Origin: Gammaproteobacteria bacterium
GTDB taxonomy: Bacteria > Pseudomonadota > Gammaproteobacteria > Xanthomonadales > SZUA-36
Reading direction: 5' to 3'
DNA: 39,392 bases
NCBI GenBank assembly: GCA_024279945.1
Contig: JAJRRA010000073.1
Span: 1 to 39,392, forward strand
The notes under the pieces: generated by a model
What the model saw: the letters and a program-made list of their open reading frames with translations, nothing else
Told to the model about the DNA's origin: nothing
Databases searched by the model: none
Part shown: positions 28,501-36,930 of the stretch, piece by piece
Numbering within the stretch: the first letter of the stretch is position 1
How the letters are laid out: the number at the start of each line of letters is the position of its first letter
Program-made: the position numbers and the translations under genes

Positions 28501-28721
28501 CGTCTTCCAGTTGCTGGGTGAGCTTGCATATCTTCGACGATGCGGTTGAGACTGTGAATAAGTGTGGCAACCTTGACATCAGTGCCGGCAGCGGGGACAG
28601 TTGCATCATAACTAACACGGTATTCTTCGAGGGCGTACCGACTCTGAACCGGTCCGGTATGGCGATCCTGGTGCTCTTGATGCTGGGGATTACCTTCGTG
28701 GGCTTCCGGCGTTTCGCCTGA
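25515..28721 (+). CDS. Secreted seven-bladed FG-GAP propeller protein with IPTL-CTERM-like tail
   Basis: A 1068-residue surface or secreted protein. A signal peptide (about 1-27, ending TSLA) is followed by a domain I do not recognise (about 45-265). Next come seven 67-residue FG-GAP_2 repeats (about 273-730; each has D-x-FG, a VAISGDTVVVGA-like strand, a TGINGDQ turn and AYVFTRNG), then a beta-sandwich (about 735-815) and Cys-containing Ig-like or DUF5979-like domains (about 817-1035). The C-terminus (1041-1068) is VPTL, a hydrophobic helix, and an RRFA end, which fits the IPTL-CTERM sorting signal. The ribosome site AAGGA is 7 nt from the ATG. No exosortase gene is in the window. Ligand and role are unknown. 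Confidence 0.88.
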   Translation: MSRSCCTFTVFVLLSITVLAPTTSLASTHSPFPHPRQDFQHQPAGQELIPGQNQGVRSGQLPQGLTLSAWADIRAQITAGKYCAYKHKNGGFISSNPAHGWHIHYAADGTTTLKPRNGDAQTDSQAYYLALKLSAAGFGELQSLDQPQQISVDDSTVSYRWNDYLSEWWVNSSSGLEQWFKLERRPPGSSSGEYLTLKMALRSDLEGSQNGNALSFVNDTGTAISYDKLKAWDANGRELPARMQLHTGQLSLVIDDSNARYPLTIDPSIQQQAYLKASNTASFDRFGASIAISGDTVVVGADWEDSAATGINGDQNNNSASVAGAVYVFTRTGTTWTQQAYLKASNAESNDMFGFSVAISGDTVVVGAIQERSNATGVNGDQTDNSAGKAGAAYVFSRNGTTWSQQAYLKASNTDASDEFGRSVAVSGDTVVVGVRGERSNATGINGDQADNSLTWAGAAYVFTRNGTTWSQQAYIKASNTDKQDQFGNQVAISGDTLVVGAPGENSNATGINGDQTDNLADDAGAVYVFTRNGTVWNQQAYLKASNTNKFDSFGKSVAISGDTIVVGAWAESSKATGINGDQLDNSTSSAGAAYVFTRNGSTWSQQAYIKASNTEKYDSFGVSLAVSGDILVVGASGEDSSATGINGDQINNSASSAGAAYIFTRNGTVWSQQAYLKASNTDAQDQFGSPVALSGETIAVGVKAEDSKATGINGDQVDNSASVAGAAYVFDVASHFTIGGTVSGLVGSGLVLQNNAGDDLTINANGGFTFTTALNDGDTYSVSVLTQPTSPSQTCSVSNNSGTVAGADVTDITVTCTENVAFFTVTKEFTDGNNPMPVDVNISCNTGLPITATHTITDGQGVTFTVTSFNNSELNCTVTEQDLNGYTATYQASGPEAIGSEGGCHFEAVVGDTQNFCRIVNDADPVDVTIMTQWEPVGTGGDLIDGSYTLILYCDARIKGGTRNCSTHRIFKGYCKVFEGDGSETFVAQVIPQYPSSSCWVSLHIFDDAVETVNKCGNLDISAGSGDSCIITNTVFFEGVPTLNRSGMAILVLLMLGITFVGFRRFA
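26331..27707 (+). repeat. Seven tandem 201-bp coding repeats
   Basis: Units begin at 26331, 26532, 26733, 26934, 27135, 27336 and 27537, every interval exactly 201 bp (67 codons). Each opens with codons for AYLKASN or AYIKASN. The seventh ends after AYVF, where the sequence passes into a different domain. Units differ at many codons, so this is an older protein repeat rather than a recent microsatellite-like expansion. Confidence 0.95.
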
Positions 28722-28727
28722 TTCCGT

Positions 28728-29207
28728 TTAATGAACTGACCCGGAGACCTGGACAGTTTGAGTCTGGGCTTCATCAATCCGGGCGGCGAGGTCAAAGGGT
28801 AAGTGGATCTGTTCCAGTCCCAGGCGCACAAGCAAGGTACGTAGTTCCTGCTGCAGCAAGGGATAGAGTTGGCGGGTCAGGCTGGCATGGTTGCTGGTGA
28901 ACTCTGCAACATCCACCGGGTCGCCTTCGACCTGCTGATAAATGGCTTCGAATCCGACCTTTGCATTGAACATCGGCCCGGCGCCCTCCTTGGCCCCACC
29001 ATTGCACGTCAACCTGGCACTGACCTGATACGCAGGCAGACTGTCACCGCTGTCTGCATTCAACAGCCTGGGTGTCAGGTTCAGTTCCACCTTGGCTTCC
29101 TGGGTTCCGGCGTCTTTGCTGACCTGAACGAGTTCGGCCTTGAGCAGGGACACCTGTACGTGTTGTAGTACAAAGAGATCAAGCAGGTTCATAGAGAGAC
29201 GGCTCAT
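28728..29207 (-). CDS. SecB-like chaperone-fold protein
   Basis: A 159-residue cytoplasmic protein without signal peptide. The order of elements recalls SecB: a first strand after FVLQHVQV, long strands AKVELNLTPRLL and AYQVSARLTCN, and a C-terminal helix LYPLLQQELRTLLVRLGLEQIHLPF followed by DLAARID. The last part parallels the SecB segment in which a membrane-facing helix precedes the LNLAPVNFDAL-like end. Overall similarity is weak, so this is probably a SecB-domain relative rather than the housekeeping SecB. It converges on the FG-GAP gene with a 6-bp gap and lies 53 bp downstream of the glycosylase gene. Confidence 0.55.
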   Translation of the reverse strand: MSRLSMNLLDLFVLQHVQVSLLKAELVQVSKDAGTQEAKVELNLTPRLLNADSGDSLPAYQVSARLTCNGGAKEGAGPMFNAKVGFEAIYQQVEGDPVDVAEFTSNHASLTRQLYPLLQQELRTLLVRLGLEQIHLPFDLAARIDEAQTQTVQVSGSVH

Positions 29208-29260
29208 AATTGTTTAGACGGGTATTTCCCGACTCAAGATGCGCCCATTTCCAGCAATTT

Positions 29261-29896
29261 TCAAGCCGGCGGGGCCGTATCTGCGGCGCGCCAGAAATAC
29301 CAGCTTGCCGCTGAGCGGTAAGGCGCCAGGTGGCTGGTTCTGGACATGACCCGATCCGGTTCCGGCAAATGGCCCATGCGATATACAATCTGAACACCTT
29401 TTTGCACGCCCAGATCAGTCGAGGGCATCACATCGGGACGGCCCAGATTGAAAATGAGAAACATTTGCGCGGTCCACGGGCCGATACCACGCACCCGGCA
29501 CAGGTTCTCGATGATCTGAACGTCATTCATCCGGCCCATTTGTCGCGAGCCTGCCAGGCTGCCATCCAATGACTTTTCTGCCAGGTCCTGTATAGCCAGC
29601 GCCTTGTTACGGGATAGTCCCACACCACGAAGCTGATCCATCGACAGTTGTCTTACCCGGATAGCTCGAGGCAGGGTGTCAGCAAACAAGTGGGTAAATC
29701 GGCTATGGATGGTTGCCGCAGCCTTGCCGGAGAGTTGTTGATAAACGATGGCCCGTGCAAGTGAGTTGAAAAGATCACTTTCGTGCCTGACTTTCAAATC
29801 CAGGCCGCCGAAATTATCGATAAAATGGTGCAGGGCATCACATTTGCTGCGCAGATGCTGCACGGCTGTCTGCCTGTTATAACGAAGGCGGCTCAT
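29261..29896 (-). CDS. DNA-3-methyladenine glycosylase, AlkA/HhH-GPD family
   Basis: Removes alkylated bases from DNA in base-excision repair. The 211-residue protein is the HhH-GPD core without the N-terminal domain of E. coli AlkA (282 residues), similar in size to yeast-Mag-like bacterial enzymes. The helix-hairpin-helix is VRGIGPWTAQMF (about 135-146), and the catalytic aspartate is D161 in PSTDLGVQ. The ATG has AAGG 6 nt upstream. It lies 38 bp downstream of the acylase gene on the same strand. Confidence 0.9.
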   Translation of the reverse strand: MSRLRYNRQTAVQHLRSKCDALHHFIDNFGGLDLKVRHESDLFNSLARAIVYQQLSGKAAATIHSRFTHLFADTLPRAIRVRQLSMDQLRGVGLSRNKALAIQDLAEKSLDGSLAGSRQMGRMNDVQIIENLCRVRGIGPWTAQMFLIFNLGRPDVMPSTDLGVQKGVQIVYRMGHLPEPDRVMSRTSHLAPYRSAASWYFWRAADTAPPA

Positions 29897-29934
29897 GGCC
29901 GCCTTCGTTCAACACTTCTCAGCATATTTGCCGA

Positions 29935-32769
29935 TCAAAGGGTGGGACCAAAAGTCGTGGTCGATACCGATACACCTACTGCATCGCCTTCACCCAGTGC
30001 CATGTCGTGATAGTCGTTGACCAGCCACAGAGGCATCTGGCTGGAGTAGTTGGGCATATAAAAGACCCCACTCTGACCGCCGGGAATGACTTCCTGCGCA
30101 TCTACAGCCACCGGGCCCATGTCAGCAACGAAACGGCGACTGGGGCCGGCGCCAAACATGAAGCCGTTCAGGCTGTCTGCAGTCGAACTGTGTGAAGATG
30201 CATCCACTGCCTGATAACCACCCTGTCGTGACAGTCCCGGTAAATCAGGAGCGAGATCCATGAATCCACCGCCATTGGGCACATCGAAGGGATCCGAGTT
30301 GAAGGTGTGATTAAACACGATACGGTGCAATTTACCCCAGGCATAGTCCATCACATCGGTCGAGTTGGCAAAGGCCGGGGCAAATTCGTCAGATGCCAGC
30401 CGATCCAGCGCCATCTGCAAGCTGCCGGCCACTGTCTGGGCCAGACCCTGCGAGAAGAAATTGATACCCGAAGCACCAACTCCGCCGGCTACCGGGTAAT
30501 TCTCCAGGTGATGTTTGAACGCGTTGTAGGCCAGGCTCTGGGGTGGCAAGTAGTCGCCGAGACCATAGGCGGTCAGCGTGGCATAAATGGTGTTCTGAAC
30601 CAGCATGGAGCGCCACATGGCCCAAACTGTGGCCGCTGCGCTGTTACGCATTTCATCTTCGTCAGGTTCAGTTGCGATCAGCGGGTCATCGCCTGCATCC
30701 CAGCCTTCGGCGATGCCGGTGTGGGTGCTGTAATCCCAAGTGGAAAGCACATCCAGTGCCTGCTCCATGGGCGAACCTGAAGGTACCGGCACCTGGGCCA
30801 TAATCCCCAGAAGAGTGGGCACGACCAGTTCTGCATCCAACAGGTTCACGTTCGCCTGCAAGCCTTTGAAGTCGTCAACGGATATTGGATTACCTGAATC
30901 GATCATGGCTTTAATTTCCCGGTCAACCCGGCCCATCCGATAGGAAGAATAGTGTGAATTGAGGTAATACAAACCCTTGCCACCCGGCCTGATCTGGTTA
31001 AACGGAATATTATCCAGGGAGACTCCGATCGGATCGTTGTTGGCGTTGGTGACAAAACCCTTCGCCGGATTGACCAACTTCGGCATTTCTTCAAACGGCA
31101 GCATTTCATAGTCCAGGGCTTGCTGGGGTTGCGGATTCATCACCGGCAGCCACTCATTGGCGGCCGCGCCGGTTCCATCACGGATAAACCAGGGCGGAAG
31201 TCCGTCAATGGTAAACGCCGCCAAATCTTCACGCAGGGGCTTCTCTGATGTAGTGAACCAGGCGATGCTGCCTTCGATATCTGCGTAATAAACATTCTGC
31301 ACACCAATATCAAAATCCTGCAGTGCCGTCACGAACTCATCCATGCTGCCTGCCTTGTCGATACCACGAAACATCCGGACTTCGTAGGTATCACGGAAAC
31401 CGGAATACATCATGGAGAGACCTGAACTGCCACTGATGTTGACCACCGGACCATCATTGCGGCGGGGAATCACCATGGTGATTGCGCCCTGGGTATACCC
31501 CACGTTCGCTCGCACCAGATTATCCGGAATCCCGTCACCCACCACGTTGACAAACCAGGAATTGAATACCTGGTGGATCGGTTCAGGACTACCCTTGTAC
31601 AGGGTGTGGGTCGGCAGACCGAGCGCATTGGTGAGGAATTCTTCGGTGAAAAAGTCGGTCACATCCAGCGGATTGACGGTCATGCCCCAGCAGGCAAAAT
31701 TGTTGCAACCCAGCAGTACACCGGGGGTTCCGGGGGGAATAACACCGTTAACATGCCATTCTTCACCGTCCTTATTGAAGATCAACTGATTTTCATACCA
31801 GATGGCCGGTGTATCCATGGTCAAGTGGGGGTCATTGGCAATCATCGCGTTACCGGTTTCAGTGTGCTCACCGGAAACCAGCCACGCATTACTGCCTTTG
31901 GGTTGATCGGGCGACTGTATCCATTTTTTGGCCAGAGGCGCATTGTCCAGTTGCTCGCGAACGCTGACGGCCATCTCCAGCGTCTTAGCCGAAATTGTCC
32001 GGTCGCCGATATACTCAATAGCGGGTTCTGCTTTGTCATTCCCGCCAGTCGCTTCGGGGCCGGCCTGGCCCAGACCGCCAATACTGCCGAGGAAATCCGG
32101 CGCCGTCACCCGGTCGTCCGGTGGCGCCGAGCGATGGGTATCTTCAAAAAACAATGCCGCTCCATCAAAGCCAATGGCCTCACCAAAGCCAACATAAGTG
32201 CCGAGGGTGATGGTGGAATCCACATCGGCAAAACTGAGCGAAAATCCAGCAGCCAGACCCTTGCCGATGAGGATGGTATCAATCGGGCTCCAGGGATCAA
32301 CCTTAGTAATCTCCATCGCGGTGTGTTCAGGCGGCAGGGGATTGTTGGCAAGATAGGTATTCACACCGTTGGCATAAGCCTGAAGCCAGCCCTTGGTGTC
32401 CGCGTCCAGCGCCTTCCAGGTCTTAATGGCTGCACGCGCCAGACCCATGGTCCGAAGCTGCACATCTGAACTCAGTGCCGCCGCTCCCAGTAATTCCGCT
32501 GCCCGGCCGGCAACAGCCTTGCGGTCCCGGTCCATCTGGAAGAAACGGTCCCGTGCGTGCAGATAGCCCTGTACGAAGGCAACATCCAGTTCGGAATCAC
32601 CCTTAATAGTGGGAATTCCGTATTGATCTTCATAGACCGTGACGGTTCCGGTCAAACCTGGAAAATTGAAATCTTCGGCCCAGGCCGACTGTACTGAAAC
32701 AACAAAAAAGGAGAGCAGGAGAACTTGAACAGAGAGCTTACGGAAAGAAAACTGAACAGGCTGATACAT
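29935..32769 (-). CDS. Secreted penicillin acylase family Ntn hydrolase
   Basis: A 944-residue amidase precursor of the penicillin-acylase family, which hydrolyses amide-linked acyl groups from beta-lactams, acyl-homoserine lactones or other amides. It has a signal peptide (about 1-31, ending SAWA) and an alpha-subunit region (about 32-292). The self-cleavage site lies before nucleophile S293 in KGSNAWLVSG, and the beta subunit includes NDPHL, WGMTVN and a catalytic Asn candidate in FVTNANNDP. The size is at the upper end of the family. The ribosome site GGGGA is 6 nt before the ATG. Substrate specificity cannot be judged from sequence; quorum quenching is only one possibility. Confidence 0.9.
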   Translation of the reverse strand: MYQPVQFSFRKLSVQVLLLSFFVVSVQSAWAEDFNFPGLTGTVTVYEDQYGIPTIKGDSELDVAFVQGYLHARDRFFQMDRDRKAVAGRAAELLGAAALSSDVQLRTMGLARAAIKTWKALDADTKGWLQAYANGVNTYLANNPLPPEHTAMEITKVDPWSPIDTILIGKGLAAGFSLSFADVDSTITLGTYVGFGEAIGFDGAALFFEDTHRSAPPDDRVTAPDFLGSIGGLGQAGPEATGGNDKAEPAIEYIGDRTISAKTLEMAVSVREQLDNAPLAKKWIQSPDQPKGSNAWLVSGEHTETGNAMIANDPHLTMDTPAIWYENQLIFNKDGEEWHVNGVIPPGTPGVLLGCNNFACWGMTVNPLDVTDFFTEEFLTNALGLPTHTLYKGSPEPIHQVFNSWFVNVVGDGIPDNLVRANVGYTQGAITMVIPRRNDGPVVNISGSSGLSMMYSGFRDTYEVRMFRGIDKAGSMDEFVTALQDFDIGVQNVYYADIEGSIAWFTTSEKPLREDLAAFTIDGLPPWFIRDGTGAAANEWLPVMNPQPQQALDYEMLPFEEMPKLVNPAKGFVTNANNDPIGVSLDNIPFNQIRPGGKGLYYLNSHYSSYRMGRVDREIKAMIDSGNPISVDDFKGLQANVNLLDAELVVPTLLGIMAQVPVPSGSPMEQALDVLSTWDYSTHTGIAEGWDAGDDPLIATEPDEDEMRNSAAATVWAMWRSMLVQNTIYATLTAYGLGDYLPPQSLAYNAFKHHLENYPVAGGVGASGINFFSQGLAQTVAGSLQMALDRLASDEFAPAFANSTDVMDYAWGKLHRIVFNHTFNSDPFDVPNGGGFMDLAPDLPGLSRQGGYQAVDASSHSSTADSLNGFMFGAGPSRRFVADMGPVAVDAQEVIPGGQSGVFYMPNYSSQMPLWLVNDYHDMALGEGDAVGVSVSTTTFGPTL

Positions 32770-32857
32770 AAAAATCCCCGATGCAGGTTATCGTTCCGGT
32801 ACCTTGCGGTCCGGTTGGTATCTCCTAAATATCACCCGTCCGGGCCTTAAGACCAAA

Positions 32858-33238
32858 TCAGAACTGATTTTTTATACTAACGGCCATGATGAATACCAGC
32901 CATCCGGCCATCAGGAACAAGCCTCCGAGTGGAGTCACCATGCCTGGGACTACAGCAAACCCGCCTGCGCGCAGGTACAAACTACCGCAAAAAAACAGTA
33001 CGCCAAGCATCATCACAATACCACTCCAGGGCATCAGCCGGGATGAATCAGGCTGGATCAACGCGGCAATAGCCAATAGTGCTACTGTATGAAACATATG
33101 AATCTGGAGCGCAGTGGCCCAGAGCTTTTGTCCGGTCGCACCATCCACCTCAAGAACATGTGAGCCGACAGCAGCCAGAATGACAGCCAGCAGTCCGGAT
33201 ACCGCAGCGATTAACGCAATGCCGCGACGCCCTATCAT
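32858..33238 (-). CDS. DUF423 small membrane protein (YgdD-like)
   Basis: A 126-residue inner-membrane protein with four predicted helices and the family features AVGSHVL near residue 24, ALQIHMFHT, LFFCGSLYL and TPLGGLFLMAGW. The function of DUF423 proteins is not established. The ATG at 33238 overlaps the stop of the upstream DUF4340 gene by one base (TGATG), so translation is probably coupled. It is the last gene of the GldA-GldF-GldG-like operon. Confidence 0.9.
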   Translation of the reverse strand: MIGRRGIALIAAVSGLLAVILAAVGSHVLEVDGATGQKLWATALQIHMFHTVALLAIAALIQPDSSRLMPWSGIVMMLGVLFFCGSLYLRAGGFAVVPGMVTPLGGLFLMAGWLVFIMAVSIKNQF

Positions 33239-34296
33239 CAATCTGCTTTCAGCGGCTGAAGCAGATCTTCCATCCGCCTGGTCAATACCTCAGCTTTATA
33301 CTGCGGAATCGCGTAGGCCCAGGCGGTCACGCGCTCGTTAATCTGCTTTGCCCGCTCGATTGATTCAGTCGCTGCCGGGGTTTGCGTGCCGGATTCAGCA
33401 AGTTCGTCGGAACGTGCCGGTTCGTATGCGCGGGCGTTGAGGCTGATCCAGTGCTGATCCGGTGTGGAAACCAGTTTCGCTGAAACCTGCAGGCCATCGG
33501 CAGTCAAAGCGCTGATTTTAATGGCGTCCAACCAGTCGATATTGCTTTCGGGAACCACTGCATCCAAACGAAGAGAAGCCATGCCGCCACCGATGGAGTT
33601 AACTGCCCACTTGGATTTGACTTCTCTGCCCGCAGGAATGTTTTGCAGCTGAAAATCCGTATCATCAGCGGAAACCTTCTTTAACAGAACCTGTTCTCCG
33701 TCCGCATGGGTGAGGGAAATCTCAACAAGTTCTCCCGCCTGAAGATCAACTATTTCCCGATCCAGCCACTGTAGCATATCGGCGGGCACCGTCAGCACCC
33801 GGTCAATCAACAGGCTTTCAGCACTGCCAGGCAAACGCACGTACTGCCCCGCTCTTCCCTGCGCCTTGTTGCCAACGATCAGTGAGGGCAAACCAGTTTC
33901 TTCAGCAAAGTCAATCCGCGTTCCTTGTGCATTGAGTCCGTCTGTATCTTCCACCCCCAGTCGCGAGTAGAGTTCCGGGTTTGACGTTTTTGCCTCGATG
34001 ATTTCAGCCGCAGCAAGGTCGGACAAAAGCTGCCTGATTACCGTCCAGTCAGCGCGGTAATCCGAGGATTCCGCTACCAGCCACTTTCCACCTTTCCGAT
34101 TTAGCGTCACGATGGTCTTGCCGCCGGAACTGCTCAAATGAAGGTAGTCAATATCATTGACCCGGGTCGCCAGTTCCGGCAACAAGTGGTGTTTTTGAAG
34201 TGCGCTTTCTCTGGAAGTTTTGCCGGGAAGCAACAGGACCAGTACGCCAACCACAGCGGTTACCAGTAACAAAGCGGAAAAGTATTTTCTGCTCAT
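33238..34296 (-). CDS. DUF4340 membrane-anchored protein
   Basis: A 352-residue protein with one N-terminal membrane anchor (about 7-24) and a large periplasmic part made of repeated beta-rich units typical of DUF4340 (for example WLVAESSDYRAD and ELYSRLGVED). It is commonly found beside GldG-like proteins and is thought to belong to the same ABC-type complex. The ATG overlaps the gldG-like stop by one base (TGATG), and the DUF423 gene overlaps its own stop the same way. The role is unknown. Confidence 0.88.
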   Translation of the reverse strand: MSRKYFSALLLVTAVVGVLVLLLPGKTSRESALQKHHLLPELATRVNDIDYLHLSSSGGKTIVTLNRKGGKWLVAESSDYRADWTVIRQLLSDLAAAEIIEAKTSNPELYSRLGVEDTDGLNAQGTRIDFAEETGLPSLIVGNKAQGRAGQYVRLPGSAESLLIDRVLTVPADMLQWLDREIVDLQAGELVEISLTHADGEQVLLKKVSADDTDFQLQNIPAGREVKSKWAVNSIGGGMASLRLDAVVPESNIDWLDAIKISALTADGLQVSAKLVSTPDQHWISLNARAYEPARSDELAESGTQTPAATESIERAKQINERVTAWAYAIPQYKAEVLTRRMEDLLQPLKAD

Positions 34297-36161
34297 CAGG
34301 CCAGATCCTCACCGGACTGCTGCCTGTTTTGCCGGCGACGCCGCAACCAGGCGTAAAACAGCGCAGCGATCATGACCAGCACCGGCACCAGGATGATATT
34401 AATCAGTTTGAGCCGGGTCCCGAGTCGGTCAATATCACGTTGCAGGTCATGCTGAACCTGCCTGAGTTGCTTGCGAATTTCCAGCTTACGGTCGATAAAA
34501 CGATCGATTTCAGCTTGTTGTTCATCACTGAGCACCAGCAATTCATTCTCACCCTTGGCCGTTTCCAACTCGGTCAGCTTGCGCTCTGTTTCGTCTAATT
34601 CCTGTTGCAACCGTTCTTCTGTGGCGAGATAGTTGCGCTCTGCCTCAACCTGTAATTCACTGACCCGGTCGAAGGGTCTGCTGGAACTCACACGGGTTCG
34701 GATACTGATCAGGTTCCGGTTGCCCAGCATATTGTCTACTGCATTGATCACCAGCGTACCATTGTCGGCAAAGGCAGACACCAGACTCTGCCCCAGAAAA
34801 GGCTGCTTTTGCACCCACAGACGGTCTGTCAGCAAGTCCGTATCTGCGAATAGGATAACCGTGATCCCGGACTCGCCGGACTGTGCAAGATAGCCGGAGG
34901 ATTCTGCGTCTCCATCCGGTGGATCAAACGCTGATTTAGCAGGCCCGGTCAGCCGGGCTACCAGTGCATAGCGGTCACCTGTGGGATTGAAACCTTTCAT
35001 CAAGTCAGTCGGGTTGGTCAGAAACCTGATGCGGGAAGCATCCAGAGGAGCCGCATTCTCACTACTTTGCACCAGGGTTTCAAAATGAGTGCTGGCGCCT
35101 TCAAGCGGTGCCAGCCAACCGGTAGATGAAAAATTAACTGCCTGGAGGTCCGCGCTGATGACATCTTCACTGTTCAGACCATCGGCAGGCACCGAAAGAA
35201 TACCGATATGCCGTAACTGGCTGGTCCCCACACCATACTGAAGATCTCCGATCACGCGGTTGGTATCGAAACCAACACCCCAACTGTCCAGCAAGGGCTC
35301 AAGATTGGAGGAACTGCCAGCCTGCATCATGGCCATGGGATCATTGGGGTCACCCCGATCAGATTCAGCAAACGGATCAAGAAAAACAATCAGGCGACCC
35401 CCGCGCAGTACGAACTGGTCAAGCTGGCGAAGCAAAGTTTCAGACAGGTTTTTTGGATGGACCATGACCAGGAGGTCAATCTCATCAGGCAGTGAATCAG
35501 CAGCCGGATCAATGGTTTCAATATTGAATAACTGGCCCAATTGCTCGTAAACAACCCAGGCCTCACGCATGGTCTGAGTAGCCTGATCAAAGCCCCCATC
35601 CATGCGCAGTGAACTGAGAAAACCGATGGTTGTTCTCTCCGGACTGCCCAGTGGAGAAATCATCTTGGCCAGGTCATACTCGAGAAATTTTTCTTTGGAG
35701 GGCTGCAGGAAAGGCATGACCTGGACATCATCCAGCGAATTGGTTCCAGCAATACCCAGATAGAGTGTTTCGTTACCTGCACCCACCGGGACGGCCTGCA
35801 AACCAAAAGCAGCAGCCTGGTCCTCCTCCTCTGAAAAAGGCTCCGGGTCAACGCGGTGAATAATCAACTTACCCGCAGCCTGGTTCTCGAATTCTTCCAG
35901 CATTTCATCTACCCGCTGGGCATATGTGCGGATTTGCGGAAGCCCCCTGCTGGTGCCACTGGAAAAAAACAGGTACAGGTTAACCGGCTCCTGGACTTCC
36001 TTGAGGATATTGCGGGTCCCGTCACTGAGCGTATACAGCCCATTTTCAGTCAGGTCGATCCGCATTCCCCGGAGCAAATTGGAGGAAAGCATGCTGAGGG
36101 CGACAAAAAGAATCAACAGTAATACCAGGGATCCCAGCGAATAAATGAATTTCTTCTGCAT
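34296..36161 (-). CDS. GldG-like ABC transporter auxiliary membrane protein
   Basis: A 621-residue inner-membrane protein of the GldG/ABC_transp_aux family. It has an N-terminal TM (about 6-26), a periplasmic domain with RIDLTENGLYTLSDGT and a Rossmann-like segment (DLLVMVHPKNLSE, FVLRGGRLIVFLDPF), a long coiled coil (about 520-590) and a C-terminal TM (about 592-612) with an Arg-rich tail. I chose the ATG at 36161, which has GAGG 8 nt upstream, rather than a TTG eleven codons earlier inside the permease gene. In Bacteroidetes GldG acts in gliding, but this organism group is not known to use Gld gliding, so the substrate is unknown. Confidence 0.88.
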   Translation of the reverse strand: MQKKFIYSLGSLVLLLILFVALSMLSSNLLRGMRIDLTENGLYTLSDGTRNILKEVQEPVNLYLFFSSGTSRGLPQIRTYAQRVDEMLEEFENQAAGKLIIHRVDPEPFSEEEDQAAAFGLQAVPVGAGNETLYLGIAGTNSLDDVQVMPFLQPSKEKFLEYDLAKMISPLGSPERTTIGFLSSLRMDGGFDQATQTMREAWVVYEQLGQLFNIETIDPAADSLPDEIDLLVMVHPKNLSETLLRQLDQFVLRGGRLIVFLDPFAESDRGDPNDPMAMMQAGSSSNLEPLLDSWGVGFDTNRVIGDLQYGVGTSQLRHIGILSVPADGLNSEDVISADLQAVNFSSTGWLAPLEGASTHFETLVQSSENAAPLDASRIRFLTNPTDLMKGFNPTGDRYALVARLTGPAKSAFDPPDGDAESSGYLAQSGESGITVILFADTDLLTDRLWVQKQPFLGQSLVSAFADNGTLVINAVDNMLGNRNLISIRTRVSSSRPFDRVSELQVEAERNYLATEERLQQELDETERKLTELETAKGENELLVLSDEQQAEIDRFIDRKLEIRKQLRQVQHDLQRDIDRLGTRLKLINIILVPVLVMIAALFYAWLRRRRQNRQQSGEDLA

Positions 36162-36171
36162 TTCTGAATCC

Positions 36172-36930
36172 TCAATCCGCTTTCTTGATTTCAAGCACGA
36201 TCGTATTGGCCAGCAGCCAGAACGTGATCACCAGGCTGAAATAAACCAGGTCGCGAATATCTATTACACCTTTTGATATGGCCGCGAAATGGGAAAGAAA
36301 ACTGAAATCTGCAATCGCATCCAACAAGGACTGCGGTGCCCACTCCGTGAACACGTTCATCACCATGGGCAAACCACTCAGCAGGAAAGCGAAACAGACA
36401 ACGATACTCAAAATAAACGCCACCACCTGATTACGGGTCAGTGCTGACATGCAGGAACCGATGGCGAGAAAGCCGCCAGCCATTAACCAACTGCCGATGT
36501 AGCCGGCAGCGATAATCCCATTGTCGGGATTCCCCAGGTAATTCACCGTCAGCCAAATGGGGAAAGTCAGTAAAAGTGCAAGCCCGATAAACAGCCAGGC
36601 TGCGAGAAACTTGCCCAGCACAACCTGCGCGGTAGTCAGCGGCAGCGTCAACAGCAACTCTATGGTCCCCGCACGCCTTTCCTCCGCCCACAGACGCATG
36701 GCGATTGCCGGCACCAGGAAGAGGTAAAGCCAGGGATGAAACTGGAAAAATGGTGCCAGGTCAGCCATACCCCGTTCGTAAAAAGAGCCGATGTAGAAAG
36801 TGAATACACCGGACATCACCAGGAAGATCACGATAAACACCCAGGCCACCGGGGTCGAAAAATAGCCTGACAATTCCCGTCTCATGACATTGATGACCTG
36901 GTTCACTCCCAGCTTGCCTGATCCACTCAT
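36172..36930 (-). CDS. ABC-2 type permease, GldF-like
   Basis: A 252-residue integral membrane protein with six predicted helices (about 27-47, 67-83, 107-128, 145-165, 172-192 and 225-245) and the ABC-2 feature EERRAGTIELLLTLPLT between helices 2 and 3. It forms the channel for the ATPase encoded just upstream; its start overlaps that gene by 4 bp (ATGA). It lies 10 bp before the gldG-like start. Confidence 0.93.
   Translation of the reverse strand: MSGSGKLGVNQVINVMRRELSGYFSTPVAWVFIVIFLVMSGVFTFYIGSFYERGMADLAPFFQFHPWLYLFLVPAIAMRLWAEERRAGTIELLLTLPLTTAQVVLGKFLAAWLFIGLALLLTFPIWLTVNYLGNPDNGIIAAGYIGSWLMAGGFLAIGSCMSALTRNQVVAFILSIVVCFAFLLSGLPMVMNVFTEWAPQSLLDAIADFSFLSHFAAISKGVIDIRDLVYFSLVITFWLLANTIVLEIKKAD

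Noticed and set aside
29041-29070. CTGTCACCGCTGTCTG resembling a Pho box
   Set aside because: It lies within the SecB-like coding region, its second repeat is poor, and no promoter position fits.
31573-32469. 298-codon plus-strand ORF inside the acylase gene
   Set aside because: The sense frame carries the Ntn-hydrolase motifs and signal peptide; the antisense product is shadow coding.
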